This document shows, piece after piece, positions 23,290-35,957 of a stretch of 64,000 nt of DNA (within the stretch, counting starts at the first letter, position 1; the number at the start of each line of letters is the position of its first letter). The notes beneath the pieces were generated by a model. The model worked only from the letters and a program-made list of their open reading frames with translations. It was not told the origin of the DNA and searched no databases. The stretch lies in NCBI GenBank assembly GCA_029204045.2, contig CM055064.1, forward strand, positions 1,964,250-2,028,249. The letters are read 5' to 3'. The position numbers and the translations under genes were made by a program. Origin of the DNA: Tillandsia leiboldiana. Lineage: Eukaryota; Streptophyta; Magnoliopsida; Poales; Bromeliaceae.

Positions 23290-25176
23290 TCACCACTTCC
23301 TGGGGAGGTACAGCTCCTTCTCCGGCTCTGGCTCCCGGTCCCAGTCGGCCTTCGACCGGAGATTGTCGAGCCGCCCAACGACCGCGCTCTTGAAGTCGAA
23401 CGCCTCCTGCACGTTGGCGCACGACCGCTGCATCCCGACCCCGCTCAAGCTCGCGCGCGACTCGATCATGACCTCGCTCAGCGGCAGCCGCTTCCGCAGG
23501 TTCCCCGGCTCCGGCCGCTGCTTCGGCGCGCTCTGCGACCGCACCTTCGCCTCGAACGACTGCGTGTTCGCCATGTAGCTGGGGCAAATCACGGCGTTCA
23601 GCGACCTCCGGAACGCGTAGTCGCCGCAGACGCTCTTCGCAGGGGTCACGGGCAAATTGCCCGGCGCCGCCGCCGCCGCCGCCGCCGCGGGGTGGTTCAA
23701 GTACCGCGGCGTGCTGGAAGCGGTGGCGGCGAAGCGGCATTCGTAGTCCGGGAAGTTGCGGCTGTTGTTACCGCCGGGGACGGAGATCCGCGCGGGGAGC
23801 AGCGGGGAGGAGACGGAGTTCGGAGGGAAGAACTCCTCGCAGGCGTCCCACGCGAAGGGGCTCGTGCGGCGCGACGACCGCGATTTGGGCCGGCAGGTGT
23901 CGATCTCCACGATCTTCGGGCTGCGGTCCGACCCGTTCTCGACGCTTGCCGACAGCCGCCGGCTGTGGAACGGCGCCGCGTGCTCGCTCCGCGTGTCCTC
24001 GCATCTCTCCTGCTACATTTTACGATTTAAGATAAGCAAAACAATCAACAAAATTTTTTCAAACTAGGTTACGCTTTTACCGAGTGACATTTTTGATTCG
24101 AAATAGAGAATTATTTATCACGTACGAGAGATCTGCGGGGCCGGATTTCGGGGTGGAAGCGCCGGTCGTTGGGAAGGAGATTGCGGGACTTGTGGGCGCG
24201 AACGGTGGCTTGAACTCGTATGAGAGCTTGCATTCTGTGTAGCTTTTTTGCTGCTTGTTTACGAACCAAATACCCTCGCACGCGCGCTTGTACCTTAATT
24301 ACCGATTTTAGAGCACGAAGCGCTTTTCTAGCCTGCGACAACAAAATACCCCAAATAAGAGTGTAATAAAGGAAGGATTTTTTTTTTATAGAAGAATCCT
24401 GCTCATAAATGTGATGAAGAGATGATGAGATGGTGGAAAGGGGAAAAAAATGGTGATGGGACGATCGTTGCACAGAGAATTGAATAGATCCCAATTCGAA
24501 TGTGTAATCAATAAAAAAGTTACTATGAGCCCCACACGAAGTAGCTGAAATGAACAGAAAAAAAAAAAAAAAAAAAAAAAAAAAGAAGGGAGCTACAACC
24601 AAAAACAGGGGGCTATTGAAGAACCAATCATAAGGAATGCAGCTGAAGTTGAACAAAAATAGTTTTTTTTTTTGTGTTGGTTTTGTTTACCAAGTAGCCT
24701 CTGAAGGCGGTTTGGATCCTAATGGCGGCGAGGCGCTCGTGGGCTGCGGCGGCGGCGCCGCGCCCCTGACTCGTGAGGCGCACGACCGCGACCGCGGCCT
24801 GGGCCGCGGCGACGGCGGCGTCGGCGGCCGCAGCGGTGGCCGCCGCCACCGCGATGGCGTGCTTGTTCTGCTCTTTCTCCGTCTCCGCGTAGAGCGACCT
24901 CAACCACGCCGCTTTCGCCGCCGACGCCGCCGCCGCCGGATGCCGCGTTGCCGCCCCGGCGGCAGCGTCCGAGGCCGAGCCCGCGGCTGCGGAGTCCCTC
25001 GACGACGACGACGACTTGGCGAAGCTCCATCGCTTCTTCTCCCTCCTATCCTCTCCTCCGCCCCCGCCGCCCCAGCCCCCGCCATAGCAGGAGTACTCCC
25101 GCTGTTCCCTCTGATCCTTGCTGCTCTCCTTTCTACCACCAAGGAGGCTCCGTAACCACCTCGTAGCTCGACCCAT
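23290..25176 (-). CDS. IQ67-domain (IQD) calmodulin-binding protein, 3 exons
   Basis: Plant-specific IQD scaffold; members bind calmodulin and associate with microtubules, plasma membrane or nucleus. Exons on the minus strand: 25176-24691, 24332-24126 and 24009-23290, phase-0 GT..AG introns, product 470 aa. The N-terminus MGRATRWLRSLLGGRK is the usual basic start. The IQ67 domain spans about residues 149-215 and is split by intron 1 just after the first FRGYL, the diagnostic IQD intron position. Three IQ-type repeats are visible: IRIQTAFRGYLARK, IKVQARVRGYLVRK and IRVQATVRAHKSRN. A DUF4005-like block, YMANTQSFEAKVRSQSAPKQ, starts at residue 376. Poly-Ala tracts occur in exons 1 and 3. Exons 1 and 3 are very GC-rich, unlike the flanks. 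The paralogue within the family was not assigned. Confidence 0.94.
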
Positions 25177-25541
25177 AAGCGATTTTGCTTTTCGGAAGCG
25201 CCTCTGGGAGAAGAATTAAGAAATGGGTATCAGCCAAAAGCTCACATAGCACACGATGTTAAGAGAAAGGAGCCTCTTTGATGCAACCAAACCTTCAAAA
25301 ATGAGACCTTTGTAACCAAAAAAAAAAAAGGGGAAGAGGAAAACGTAAATAGAAAAGGTAGCAGAAAATAAGGGGATAAAAGGAGAGCTTTTTCGAGAGA
25401 GAATGCAAAAAAAAAAAAAAAAAAGACTGTAGACCCCTCGTGATAAACTACGTTATAAGACAAAAGCCATGTCGCGGAAAGAAACAGGAGATAAAGAGGC
25501 TAAAACCCACTACCATATACTACATAGCCGTTAAAACTTAA

Positions 25542-25625
<84 letters not shown>

Positions 25626-28330
25626 GGGATACTACGGAAGAGGTGGGGATATAGCGGGGGCCAGTGTCTAAGATTCAAAAATACAATAAAGGGAGTTCAA
25701 AAAGGGGATTATGGAGGAAGAAGTAGCTCACGTTTCCAAAATATTCTCCACCTCTACATAACTTAGCACAAGAGGACACAGAGAGAAAACGGAGGAGAGA
25801 GAGAACCCATCTTCTTCTTTTTTTCACTTAGAAGAGCTGCAGCACAACAAACTCGATGTTAGTCTCCAAGTACTTGTGACCATGAAACACATTGCCGTGG
25901 AAAAAGAAAGGTGAATGGCTCCTTAACTTGTTATCAACTTCGTAATAGAGCTTCGTGGGAAAGAAACAATGTAAGCTCTATAGGGAATAAGGAAACCAAC
26001 TTCAAAAAGTTACAAAGGCTCCTATGTTCCTTCGATAGAGAACTTGATACTCAACGCATTGAACACAAAGGCCCCTCCTTTTCTTTCCCTCCCTAAGTTT
26101 AAAAGCCTAGTATCATAGATGGTACATTACATATTCTCATTTGATCAAAGGATTCATTGTATGTATATTCCTCTGCTCCTATTACCCATAGCCCCTGACA
26201 CTCTCGTGAACCACTCATAACTTTTTATCTCTTATTCCCTCTCTCCTCTCTCTCTCTCTCCCCCCTGTTTCTCTTTCTTCATAAAACAGAGGAAGACCCA
26301 AAAGGACGAAATCTAAAGGCAAAAAAAGTGAAAAGGAAAAGTGGGTATTTCTCCTACCTGCTAAGGATCTTATATAGACGTCATCAAATAAACAGGGAAA
26401 TGGGATTTCGATCCCTCGCTATGATAGGCTCCACACCCTACTCTGACCACCCAGGTGACAACATTTACACACGGGAAAAATTAATCAGCTCGGGAAAAAG
26501 AAAGAAAAAAAGAAAACCCACCGACGAGAGCCCGAGAACACTTACTTCTCCCTCTGTAGGGGTTAGTGAGAAAACAGGAAGAGAGAGAGAAAAAAGAAAG
26601 TTTACGCTCAGAAAAGCGAAAAAGGTTGGATTTTTAATGGCTTAGAAGAAGAAGAAGAAGAAGAGGGAAACAAAACCTCTTCCGTTACAATTTCTCCTCA
26701 GCTCGAGAGAAATGAGAGAGAGAGAAAGTAAAAGAGGAGGGATTCGCTTTTCAAATCTCTCTCGCTCTTTCTCTCTAAAATGTTTGTTTATTTAAATAAA
26801 ATGATATGGCAGTTTTTTTTTTTTTTTTGAAAAAAAAAATGGCGTTTTTTTTAAAAAATATTTCCTTATATAGCCAATGAGTGGCAACGTTCCAATATCC
26901 ACAAATGGTAAAACGATGACCAATCCATTTAGCCGAGGAGAGAGAGAGTTCGCATGTTGGGATTATGCGACACGGACGTTTCATCTTACACGTGTCCGGA
27001 AATTACGCATTAGCCCCCACGTAGCTCCACTATTAGCTAGAAACTACAACGGGGTTAAGCGATCTACGTCGAAGGGTGTTTTAGTACTTTCGCGCCTGAT
27101 CCGGGTCCAAGGGTGACGTAGGCGCCCATTAAAGTCGTACGACGATCTCGCCCTAATTTTGGGGGGAAATCGAAACGGGCTTGCGAAAGATGCCCCCGGG
27201 TTTACGGATATTTACCGGTATAGGACAATCTCTTGAGCTCGAGGGTATTTTCATAATTTCATCTTCAAAACGTCACCGGTTTCTGTTGGGCCTTCCCTGC
27301 TCCCCGATTCGTACCGCGATTAAAAACACCTACTATTCCTCGGACGATTTTTTAGCGCCTTTTTTTTTTTTTTTTTTTTCATATTTTTTTACTTTATCAT
27401 TTTATCACGATTAAAAAAAAATTACTTAATTATTCTATAATTTAATACGTTTTTACTTATTTTTTATTTTATAGTTCAAAAATTATACTTGACTATATTT
27501 TTTTTTTATTTTACAATTCTATTTTATAGTTAAATTTTTAGTTAAATAAACATAAAACTATAAAATAGCAAAAAACACAATAAATTACAACGGGACAAAT
27601 TTAAGTTTAGTATTTTATGTGTCTTTTATTTCAAATCTTGTGATATATATATTTTTTAATTAAATATCTAGTTTTTAGAATTAATTATACGGTTAGTTTC
27701 TTCACTAATTTCTTTACTCATTATCTCATTAACTTCTGAGTCTCTGACTTTTTAATCTCGCACACTCAGTTAAATTATTCGATATTATAGTATCAAACGG
27801 AATGTACAGTCAAATTCTTTTAAAAATTTTAAAAATTGATGCTGAATTGATGAGAAACTATCAAACTACGATCATGATCTACTAAATAGATAAAATTTTA
27901 TTAGAGTTCAATTTTGTAAAATAAATAAAAAGCTAAATTATAATAAAATATAAAAAATGTTTAGGGACCAAAGGTGAAAACAAATTTTTTTTTTCACCAA
28001 TGTTAAAAAATTAAAATAAGAAAACGAGGTTCTTACTTCTTACTCGTTGAAATTACGGGAGTGCCCCTATTTGAAGTTCCCGCTAAGATCCTGAATCTTT
28101 TTAAAATTTTGAAACACAGTAACGGAAGATCCCGACAGGGTGGGGGTTTATTCGCCCCACTTTGACCAAAATGCCACCGCGGGGTGATGCTAGCCCATGC
28201 TCTAATCTGAAAGAGTTGGGAGGGTATTTGAGTAATTTGATAATTTTTAAATAAAATAATGTGAAAATTTGTGTAGAATGGGGACAAGAGAAGAACCAAA
28301 TCATTTTGGACTCGGATCTAGATGTGTGAG
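25177..28330 (-). promoter_or_regulatory. IQD upstream region
   Basis: No other gene recognised. Read from the IQD start outward: CT-rich leader on the gene strand, poly-A/T tracts, a 79-bp (GA)n array at 25544-25622, further GA/CT-rich stretches (26240-26270, 26640-26770), then moderately GC-rich segments at 26870-27350 and 28030-28200 with no coding signal. The first several hundred bases probably hold the 5'UTR and core promoter; the rest is unassigned. Confidence 0.4.
25544..25622 (+). repeat. (GA)39 microsatellite
   Basis: Uninterrupted AG/GA array of 79 bp. On the IQD sense strand it is a (CT)n tract about 370 bp before the start codon, a common setting in plant 5'UTRs and promoters. 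Confidence 0.97.
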
Positions 28331-29379
28331 GTTTTGGGACCTAACCCGACAATGTGGTTAATTTTTTTTTACAAAAAAATATGTTGAGGAGAGATTGGTT
28401 GTTATTTTGGTTGCAAATGGTGATCAATAGTTATTATTACATACACCAGATGTATAAATATATTTGATATACAACTTTATTAAAACATAATGACTGTAAT
28501 TTTAAATAAATTAAAATCTTATTTACTATACGTTTTCTACAATATTTAGAAACCTTACGTACTAAAAAGTGATAAAACTTAAGACATTATTTTCTTACAA
28601 ATTAAATAATGCATTTTTTCCAGTTGATTTTTGATATTTTACTTGATTGTTTAGTTATAGATTTTATACTTTTTTGTTCATACATATATTATGGATCGTG
28701 TCACTGTATTAAAATTTTATTTTAAGATACGAATAGTCAAAAAAGAAAGATATAAATAATGCATATGAGATGTAGGTTTTTTAAGTGTGTGTGTGCGCGC
28801 GCGCATGTGTTTTTTGGTTCTAAGTTCTCAATTTGCTTGTTAATTTCAAGAAATTAAAATAAAGTATTCGACAAATAAAAGATTTTAAAAGTTTGGTGTA
28901 TCGAAAAAGTCAAAGCACACTTAATTTTAATTTTGGGCAAGATTGCAAAATCTTCAACTTCAACCATTGCTAGTTCGTAGGTTTTTTTGTAATCATCTTT
29001 GTTCAAATAACAAGTTTGTAGAACATTTAACTGAATTTAAATTGCTCTAGCAACGTTTTTCATGGGGTAAGAGAACTCAAAATCTCAATGCTTTTCAAAT
29101 CGAACTAAAGATGTTTCTAAATCTCCCTAACAAAACGGTCGGTAATTGCCGGTTTAAAACATTTTAAAAAGATCCAAATAATATTCAAGTTAATGTAAGA
29201 GGCCAATAGTTTAGGAGAGAGAAACAATTTTGAAGTTAAAAACAACCTTCAATACATATAAGAGAAAATTAAATAAATCAGACATACCAAAATATATCAT
29301 ATTTGAGTTGTTTAGATTAATTGTTAGCAATTACCTATAGATTAATTGTTTGGCTTGCACAGATTCAGATTTTTACTAG

Positions 29380-29380
<1 letters not shown>

Positions 29381-29453
<73 letters not shown>
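29381..29453 (+). repeat. (TA)n array
   Basis: 73 bp of uninterrupted TA. Confidence 0.97.
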
Positions 29454-29456
<3 letters not shown>

Positions 29457-30099
29457 CATGTATATTCTGATGTACATATCAAAAAAAATTATCTTTTCAA
29501 TCCATTATATTTTCACAAAACATGATATGTAAATGAATACTACTGGCTATCTAAGGATACTTACTTAGATGCTTAATAAATTGCTTAATAAATTAGCATG
29601 TACGTACGCAATATAAAGAATTTTGGTTTGCTCTATGTAGAAGAAGAAGCATTGTATGACTTCGTCCAAAAATTAACATTTAAAAATACTTTTTTTATAT
29701 ATATATTTAATATTACTTAAAAGAATTATAATATAACTTTACGTCATATTTGATGAAAGGGTTAGTTAAAATGTCAATAAATAAAATGTCGTAAAATATT
29801 AGAATAATTTTATTTTTCTAACCCTTTAAAGCGTTGAAAAATTAAAAATAATAATGAACTTATCATTTAATAAATTAGTTTGATATAATAGAAAATTTAT
29901 ATGACAATATGTTTTAAAGCGTTATTATTTATTGTATTGTAAGGATGTTTTAAAATGCTTTTTCTCGTCTAAAAAAATTCTTATATTATTATTATTATTT
30001 TGTTTTTTGGAGTGGTACAATGACCCTCACAAAGAATCCAATGGATTTTACCATTGAAAAGGTTCATCAATGGAGATATATATATCCAGGTACTTAATT

Positions 30100-30213
<114 letters not shown>

Positions 30214-30849
30214 GTTCTTATTGCTAATAATAAGCCATGCAAAGATGATTATGCAGGAGACAGCGCGCAGATTTCGTACAAACATCATCATACACATCAA
30301 TGTTCCATCTGCACGCCATGCGATCAACATGTCTAATTCATTCAACGTCGGTACTATATGTTTGGTACCACTATGTACAGTTACTCATGCTGCATTTTTA
30401 CGACTATCGAAGAGATTTTACTTACTCCGAGAATACAATCAATTTCGCCAAATATTTTTGTAAAATTGCTCGTAAAGTCACTCTGCATTTCTGCATTTTC
30501 TTCCACCTCTGATGGCATGTCCAGATGCTTGCGTGCGTAAAATGTGGTATTTCGCAGAGCATGGCGAACTCAGAGACAGCAATGCACAGTCTAGTGCGCA
30601 GCTCGCCGCACAAGCTGAGCTAAATGAGCCCTCTATTGGACACAGTTGACAATCTATTTGCGGAAAAACGAGAAAAATGGAATCGGAATTGCAAAAGAGA
30701 AAGGTTGAACTCGGTCATTGTGATAGTGCAATGACATAAAGAAGTTTCTAAGTTATAGTGAAAGGTTTTAACTTGGGCCAAGATCCCCACAATGACCGCG
30801 GAATTAGAAAAAATATTTTTTTTTTGATGTTATACATAGCTTATGTCCA

Positions 30850-31870
30850 TATATATCATCTTAAATTGAAATATATATTCCCTAAAATAAAATTCAAAAA
30901 TTTTAAATTTAAAATCACAAATTGTAAATGCCAAAATAAAAAATTTTATATTTTAAATTTTGAATATATATCAGATAAAATATAAATTTTGAACATTTAA
31001 AATTTAATATAAAACTAAAATTTGAAAAATTAATATTAAATTTTAAAATTCAAAAGTTTAAATTTAAAGGTTTTAATTTTGAAATTAAATTATGAAAAAT
31101 TTTATAATTCAAAATTAAAAATTTTAAGTTAATATTTTAAATTTTAAATTTTATGTTTTCAATTTTAAATTCTAAATTTAAATGGCTGAAAATTAAATAT
31201 TTTATTTATATTTTAGACCCAGCTGCGGTGAACTGTTTTGGGCCCAGGGCGGACCGTTTAGGCCCATTTTCTTTATATAATCAATCCATTTTGGATTAAC
31301 TCTTCTCCTAATTTAAAATTTTGAATTTTAAATTTTAAATTTTAAATTTACATTTTAAACTTGAAATTGAAAATAAAATGGATCTATGCATCTTCACGCG
31401 GAAAATCCCAAATGAAGTTTCATTTTTTTTTTTTTACATAGCTTATGTCTAAAAATTATAAAATAAAAATATCTAATCTAAAATTTTCTTTTAATAATTT
31501 TAAAGTTCAAATAACAAATTTTTATTTTTTAAATTTCAAATTTAAAAATTTAAAAATAAAAATTTAATATTTAAAATTAAAAATAAAAAAGATTGAAAAA
31601 AAAAAAGTTTTAATTTTCAAATTGAATTTCCAAAAATTTTATAATGCAAATTTAAAGTTTTTAAATATTAATTTTAAATTTTATATTTCTAATTTAATTA
31701 TTCGAATTTCAAATATTATAAATATTTAACAAATTATTTCCACACAGCTTAAAAATTTATATTAAAATTTTAAATTTAAATTCATATTTTCAATTAAAAT
31801 GTAAAATTTTAAAGTTTTGTCCAAATTTCAATTTAAAATTTTAAATTTTGAGTTGAAAATTTATCTTTAG
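30850..31870. repeat. Cryptic AAATTT-type low-complexity tract
   Basis: About 1 kb built almost wholly from A-runs and T-runs of 3-5 bases alternating (AAATTTTAAATTTT style), interrupted at about 31215-31290 by a GC-richer phrase containing GGGCCCAGGGCGGACCG. No reading frame of interest. Confidence 0.75.
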
Positions 31871-32016
31871 GCCCAGATCCAATGATCCCAGCTGGGCTTG
31901 GCCCGGTATGGTCCTAAACAGGCCTCAGCCCACATTCAAAAGGCCTAAACGGGCCTATGCCCTGTCCGGCTTGGCTCGGCTCGCGCGGCTCGGCTTGGGT
32001 CGGTTCAGAGTACAAG
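31871..32016. other. GC-rich repeat-like segment after AT tract
   Basis: Contains GGGCTTGGCCCGG, CCTAAACGGGCCTATGCCC and GGCTCGGCTCGCGCGGCTCGG. It looks like a dispersed-repeat fragment; no family assigned. Confidence 0.35.
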
Positions 32017-32510
32017 TATTCATTTTGGGGAGTTGAGGAAGGAAGTGCCGAGTGGATGAAAAAATTAAGTTAAAAGTTTTGCTACAAGTTTTAGCATTGG
32101 AGTTACATTGCAAAATAGCTTTTATTTCGTTTTCTAGTTTTAATTACTCCGTTTTAACAAGTGTTCAGCCGATACGTACGTACACTTCAGTTTTTATTCT
32201 GATTTTTGCAACATTGTTCCAATTCTGACTTTTCTCTCTTCTATTTTGTTTAATTTGGAAAATTGTGCTGTAGGAGTATGTAGTTCCTCAAGAATATGTG
32301 CAAACAATGAGGACTTCAATGCTGAAAAGATGCATGTTCAATTTCTTCGTGTAATCAAGCGTGCAGTGTTTTCATGAAAGAGCACATACTTATTTCTACT
32401 TATATTGCAGATATGATAGTAAAGAATTATCTTCAATCGTGTGTAGGCATTTTGCAACAATCAAAGACATGCTCTACTGTTAATTACTGCTGTTTCTTGT
32501 ATTCTTACTC

Positions 32511-32513
<3 letters not shown>

Positions 32514-32591
<78 letters not shown>
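32514..32591 (+). repeat. (TA)n array left of MITE
   Basis: 78 bp TA array abutting the hairpin MITE at 32592. Confidence 0.97.
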
Positions 32592-32593
<2 letters not shown>

Positions 32594-32760
32594 AAAATGC
32601 TACTTGTACACCCGTAAGGGGTGTACATCTCACACCCCCACCCATCTAAGAGTGGGGGTGTGATGAGGGGTCACTTGATGTGACCTATAAAAAACATCGC
32701 CACCATTAAATGGGTGGAGATGTAAGATGTACACCCCTTCGGGGTGTACATGTAGCAATC

Positions 32761-32763
<3 letters not shown>
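32592..32763 (+). mobile_element. Hairpin MITE inserted in (TA)n
   Basis: Starts GGAAAATGCTACTTGTACAC and ends GGGGTGTACATGTAGCAATC then CTC. The two halves are inverted repeats of about 65-70 bp each. TA arrays abut both sides, as expected if the element inserted in a (TA)n microsatellite, like the rice Micron family. No coding capacity. Confidence 0.82.

Positions 32764-32841
<78 letters not shown>
32764..32841 (+). repeat. (TA)n array right of MITE
   Basis: 78 bp TA array, the same length as the one on the other side of the MITE. Confidence 0.97.
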
Positions 32842-32844
<3 letters not shown>

Positions 32845-33220
32845 CCGAACTGTTACTTTCTTAATCATTTATCTGTTAATTTTTCTGTCCTATTTAAGTG
32901 CTTCATATATAGTTGAACTTTCAGGTTTTTGCATTTGGCAAGTGCTTCTCTTGCGCAAGTTCATGCTGCTAAAATCCATAATGGCCGAAAAGCTGCTGTA
33001 AAGATTGTGAACTCGATCTACTGCATTAATTATTTCTCTTTCACTTACTAATGAAATTTATATAAATGTCTGTTTTTGGCCATTCGGTAGTTTTAGCACG
33101 ATCAAAGTCCAAGTTCGAGTTCAACACATCCATCTGACAGATACAGCTGCTGCAGATATTGTTCCTGTGGATTTCTTGATAAATTTCTTACGCCGCCGTT
33201 TTCCTGCATTTGACTGCAGG

Positions 33221-34601
33221 TAGTTTGTGAGATGCTCACTTATTAATCCCAAAAATATTTTGTTTCAGAAGATACATGAATGTGGAAATAACACACAGCC
33301 CGCAAATCTTTCATTACACAAATTCAATATATGTTCATTAAGCCCATGACACTGGATCTGTAGTGGGCTAATGCTAGACTGGAGAGACTACATGCTCTTG
33401 AAGCATTTAGCATGTTTCCAACTGAATTTATTATATACTATTCATGAGTAAGATGGTGTTTTGCACCATGGAAAGTTTTCTTATTTTTGTCTGTGGTATT
33501 TTAGGTCTTTTCGTTTAGGTTTAACTGTTTGTTTGGAAGCTGGCCGATTCAATTTTATTTTATTTTTTTTTTTTTATGTATTTTCTAATTTAGCTACATG
33601 TGTGCTGTCTATTATCTCCTACTACTGATCATTTGTGTACTTCACTTATAATGTTTTATTAAGTGTATATTATTTGACAATTGAAGTACATATGCAATAT
33701 TTGCATGAGCAATCTATGACGCTACATGGTTCATGATTCTTTATATCTAAATATTTCCAAAGATGATGAGCAAATGCTCTAAAGATTTGTAAAATAAACC
33801 AAATATATTAATTCTATATGCACTGTAATCCAACATTATGTTACCGTTTTAAATCAACCATAGTAATGCAGGATTTGTAGTAATCTGATTCAGAAATCTG
33901 AGATATCTAGTTATGTCGAAATAATCTGTAATACTATAAAATGTGCAAAGAGATTGCGGTTGTTATTTTGGACCGGCCAACGTGGCCCACTTGGCCAACT
34001 TTATGCTACTTCGCAAACAAAAAGAAAAGACAAGGATTTGGCCCATGTGGCCCATTTTGTAGAAGGCCTCACTGCAAATCTGCTTGTCATGTTTTAGGCA
34101 GCCTATGTTCCGAACTGGAAAAAAAATATGCTACGTAAAAAGTACAATAAAAAATTATTTTTTTATTTTATTTTCTACATTATATCTCATTCACATATCA
34201 CAATAAGTTATTTATGATAAATTTTTTATGTTCTAATCGAAAAATAAAGAATATATAATTTTATATTTTTATCCCAACTTTATTTTATGCAGTAACATGC
34301 CTCAATACCAACTAGGTAATTGGTGGCATTGTCAAATATTTTTCATTCAGTTTCACGTCAAAAAGGCTATAAATTTTTTTTTTTTTCTTTTGAAAATATG
34401 CTTTCGGTATGTTTAGCTCCACGCAAAATTCTTTTTTTTTTTTTTGAGAATAAGGTAGCATGCTACCGCTTCATTCAATTGGTGGATGAACTTAGCAACA
34501 AAGTGAGACAGCTAGGTCTCGACCGTCCACAAAAAAAAAAAAGAAAAAAAAAAAAAAAAAAACCACGCAAAATTCTTTTCAAAGAGGCTACTTAAGTAAT
34601 T
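33221..34601. other. Intergenic DNA
   Basis: No gene recognised. The segment 34425-34560 (GAGAATAAGGTAGCATGCTA, then a region ending in a long A/G-rich run) looks like a retroposon tail fragment but is too short to classify. Confidence 0.35.
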
Positions 34602-34752
34602 GACCGTTCTTAGCGCAAGTGGTAATGAATTTAGTGATTGATATTCGAAATTTCGGCTGCGAAACCTAATTGTTTCATATTTTCAACTAAATTTATTTTA
34701 AAATAAACAAAGCGGATAGTATACTATATTTTTCTCTAAAAAAAATAAAAAA
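34602..34752 (+). mobile_element. tRNA-like SINE, copy 1
   Basis: Starts near CCGTTCTTAGCGCAAGTGGT (A-box-like), has a weak B-box-like ATTCGAAATTTCG, then AAATTTATTTTAAAATAAAC and GCGGATAGTATACTAT, and ends in TTTCTCTAAAAAAAA. It is collinear with the copy at 54936-55090. Confidence 0.65.
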
Positions 34753-34841
34753 TATTTAAGTAGTTTATGAAGAGCATGCATTTTCTTATTTCGAAATTTT
34801 TTGCCATAAAAACAAACTGCAAACTGCAAGCTCCTCTTCCT

Positions 34842-34845
<4 letters not shown>

Positions 34846-34882
<37 letters not shown>
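34846..34882 (+). repeat. (CT)n microsatellite
   Basis: 37 bp of CT repeats. Confidence 0.95.
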
Positions 34883-34887
<5 letters not shown>

Positions 34888-35593
34888 ATAAACACACTAT
34901 TTTTATCTTCTGTTTTCTGCAAAACAAATAAATATGCCTAGAAAATTATATTCACTTTTTATTGAACCAAATGTCAAGAAATACAAAATTTTAATTTCTA
35001 TAAAAATTTCTTCTTTCCTAAAAAATGATTTTCAACCGCGTTGCTTGAAATCAAACACAACCTTAAAATAAAAAATTTCCTCTTTATGTCTTAATATTAC
35101 TGTCATTTTTTATTTGTCATCTAAAACTCATTGCACATTCACAAATCCCTAGTGCATGAGTACACACTAATGCAACAGGTATGAGCTGACCACACAAGAC
35201 TCTATAAATAATGTAGTTCAAGATCATGATCAAACAATGGATATCTCTTTCAATTAAATAATTAGATATATTATAATGATTGATAACGCATCACTGTGTT
35301 GCTCCCATTTGAGGTAGCAGCAGTAAGGGGATGATCTATATATTAATTAGTTTAACTAGTAGTGGGGTAAGTTCACGGAGATTAATTATTAGGCAAAAGC
35401 TATACAAAAGTAGAAGAGCTAATTAATTAAGGATGTGATGATATATATGGAACCCAAGTTGGGAGACTTTATTTGCCCTTCTTAGAACTTTTCCATGGTT
35501 TCACTTATCCATCTGCATTCAACAGCAATGATTTTAGTTGAGCATTTGGTATAGAAAATTATTTGAAACTTTTCTGAACCTCAAAAGTAAAAA

Positions 35594-35599
<6 letters not shown>

Positions 35600-35671
<72 letters not shown>
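35600..35671 (+). repeat. (TA)n array, left edge of nested block
   Basis: 72 bp TA array abutting an inverted-repeat element. Confidence 0.95.
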
Positions 35672-35674
<3 letters not shown>

Positions 35675-35901
35675 CTAGGCTATTATATTATTAATAGTTA
35701 ACTTTGTGTTATTAAGTTTTTAACCCTTAGATGCAGGGATATGTGGTTAGGATGATAGTGTGTCCCTAGCGTTTAGTGGATGATTGGAAAAATAATATGA
35801 TCTAAAAAATAGAAATAATTAAAACGACAGATCTAACGGTGAAAAATTTGGTAGCACAAAATACTTGGTGCTATTGATAACACAGTAACCAAACTCTCTC
35901 C

Positions 35902-35916
<15 letters not shown>
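35672..35916 (+). mobile_element. Inverted-repeat element A between TA arrays
   Basis: Left end (GGCTATTATATTATTAATAG .. TTTTTAACCCTTAGAT) and right end (ATCTAACGGTGAAAAATTTG .. TTGATAACACAGTAACC) are diverged inverted repeats. TA arrays lie at both sides, the right one preceded by (CT)n. Related sequence occurs next to (TA)n at 61321-61520. No coding capacity. Confidence 0.6.
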
Positions 35917-35932
<16 letters not shown>

Positions 35933-35957
35933 GAGAGAGAGACAAAGAGAGAGAGAG

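Larger units (their letters stand above)
32283..33220 (+). pseudogene. ABC1/ADCK1-like atypical kinase, exon relics
   Basis: Three exon-like segments resemble consecutive parts of plant ADCK1-type ABC1K (UbiB/AarF) kinases. 32283-32339 reads VPQEYVQTMRTSMLKRC. 32926-33012 reads LASASLAQVHAAKIHNGRKA with AVK after it, the Ala-rich nucleotide loop and VAVK-like lysine. 33107-33220 reads HIHLTDTAAADIVPVDFLIN then FLRRRFPAFDCR before GTAGTT. The N-terminal start and all downstream kinase exons are missing, the joins between segments are not clean (a short degenerate stretch runs past AVK), and a (TA)n-MITE-(TA)n block sits between segments 1 and 2. Family members act in mitochondria or plastids on isoprenoid-quinone pathways. 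Best read as a dead gene fragment. Confidence 0.72.

Noticed and set aside
23246..24030. Long open frames on both strands through the IQD third exon
   Set aside because: They are a by-product of the very GC-rich codons of the true minus-strand exon; only the IQD frame has splice sites and family motifs.
24719..25155. Arg/Gly-rich open frames over IQD exon 1
   Set aside because: Shadow frames of a GC-rich exon without supporting signals.
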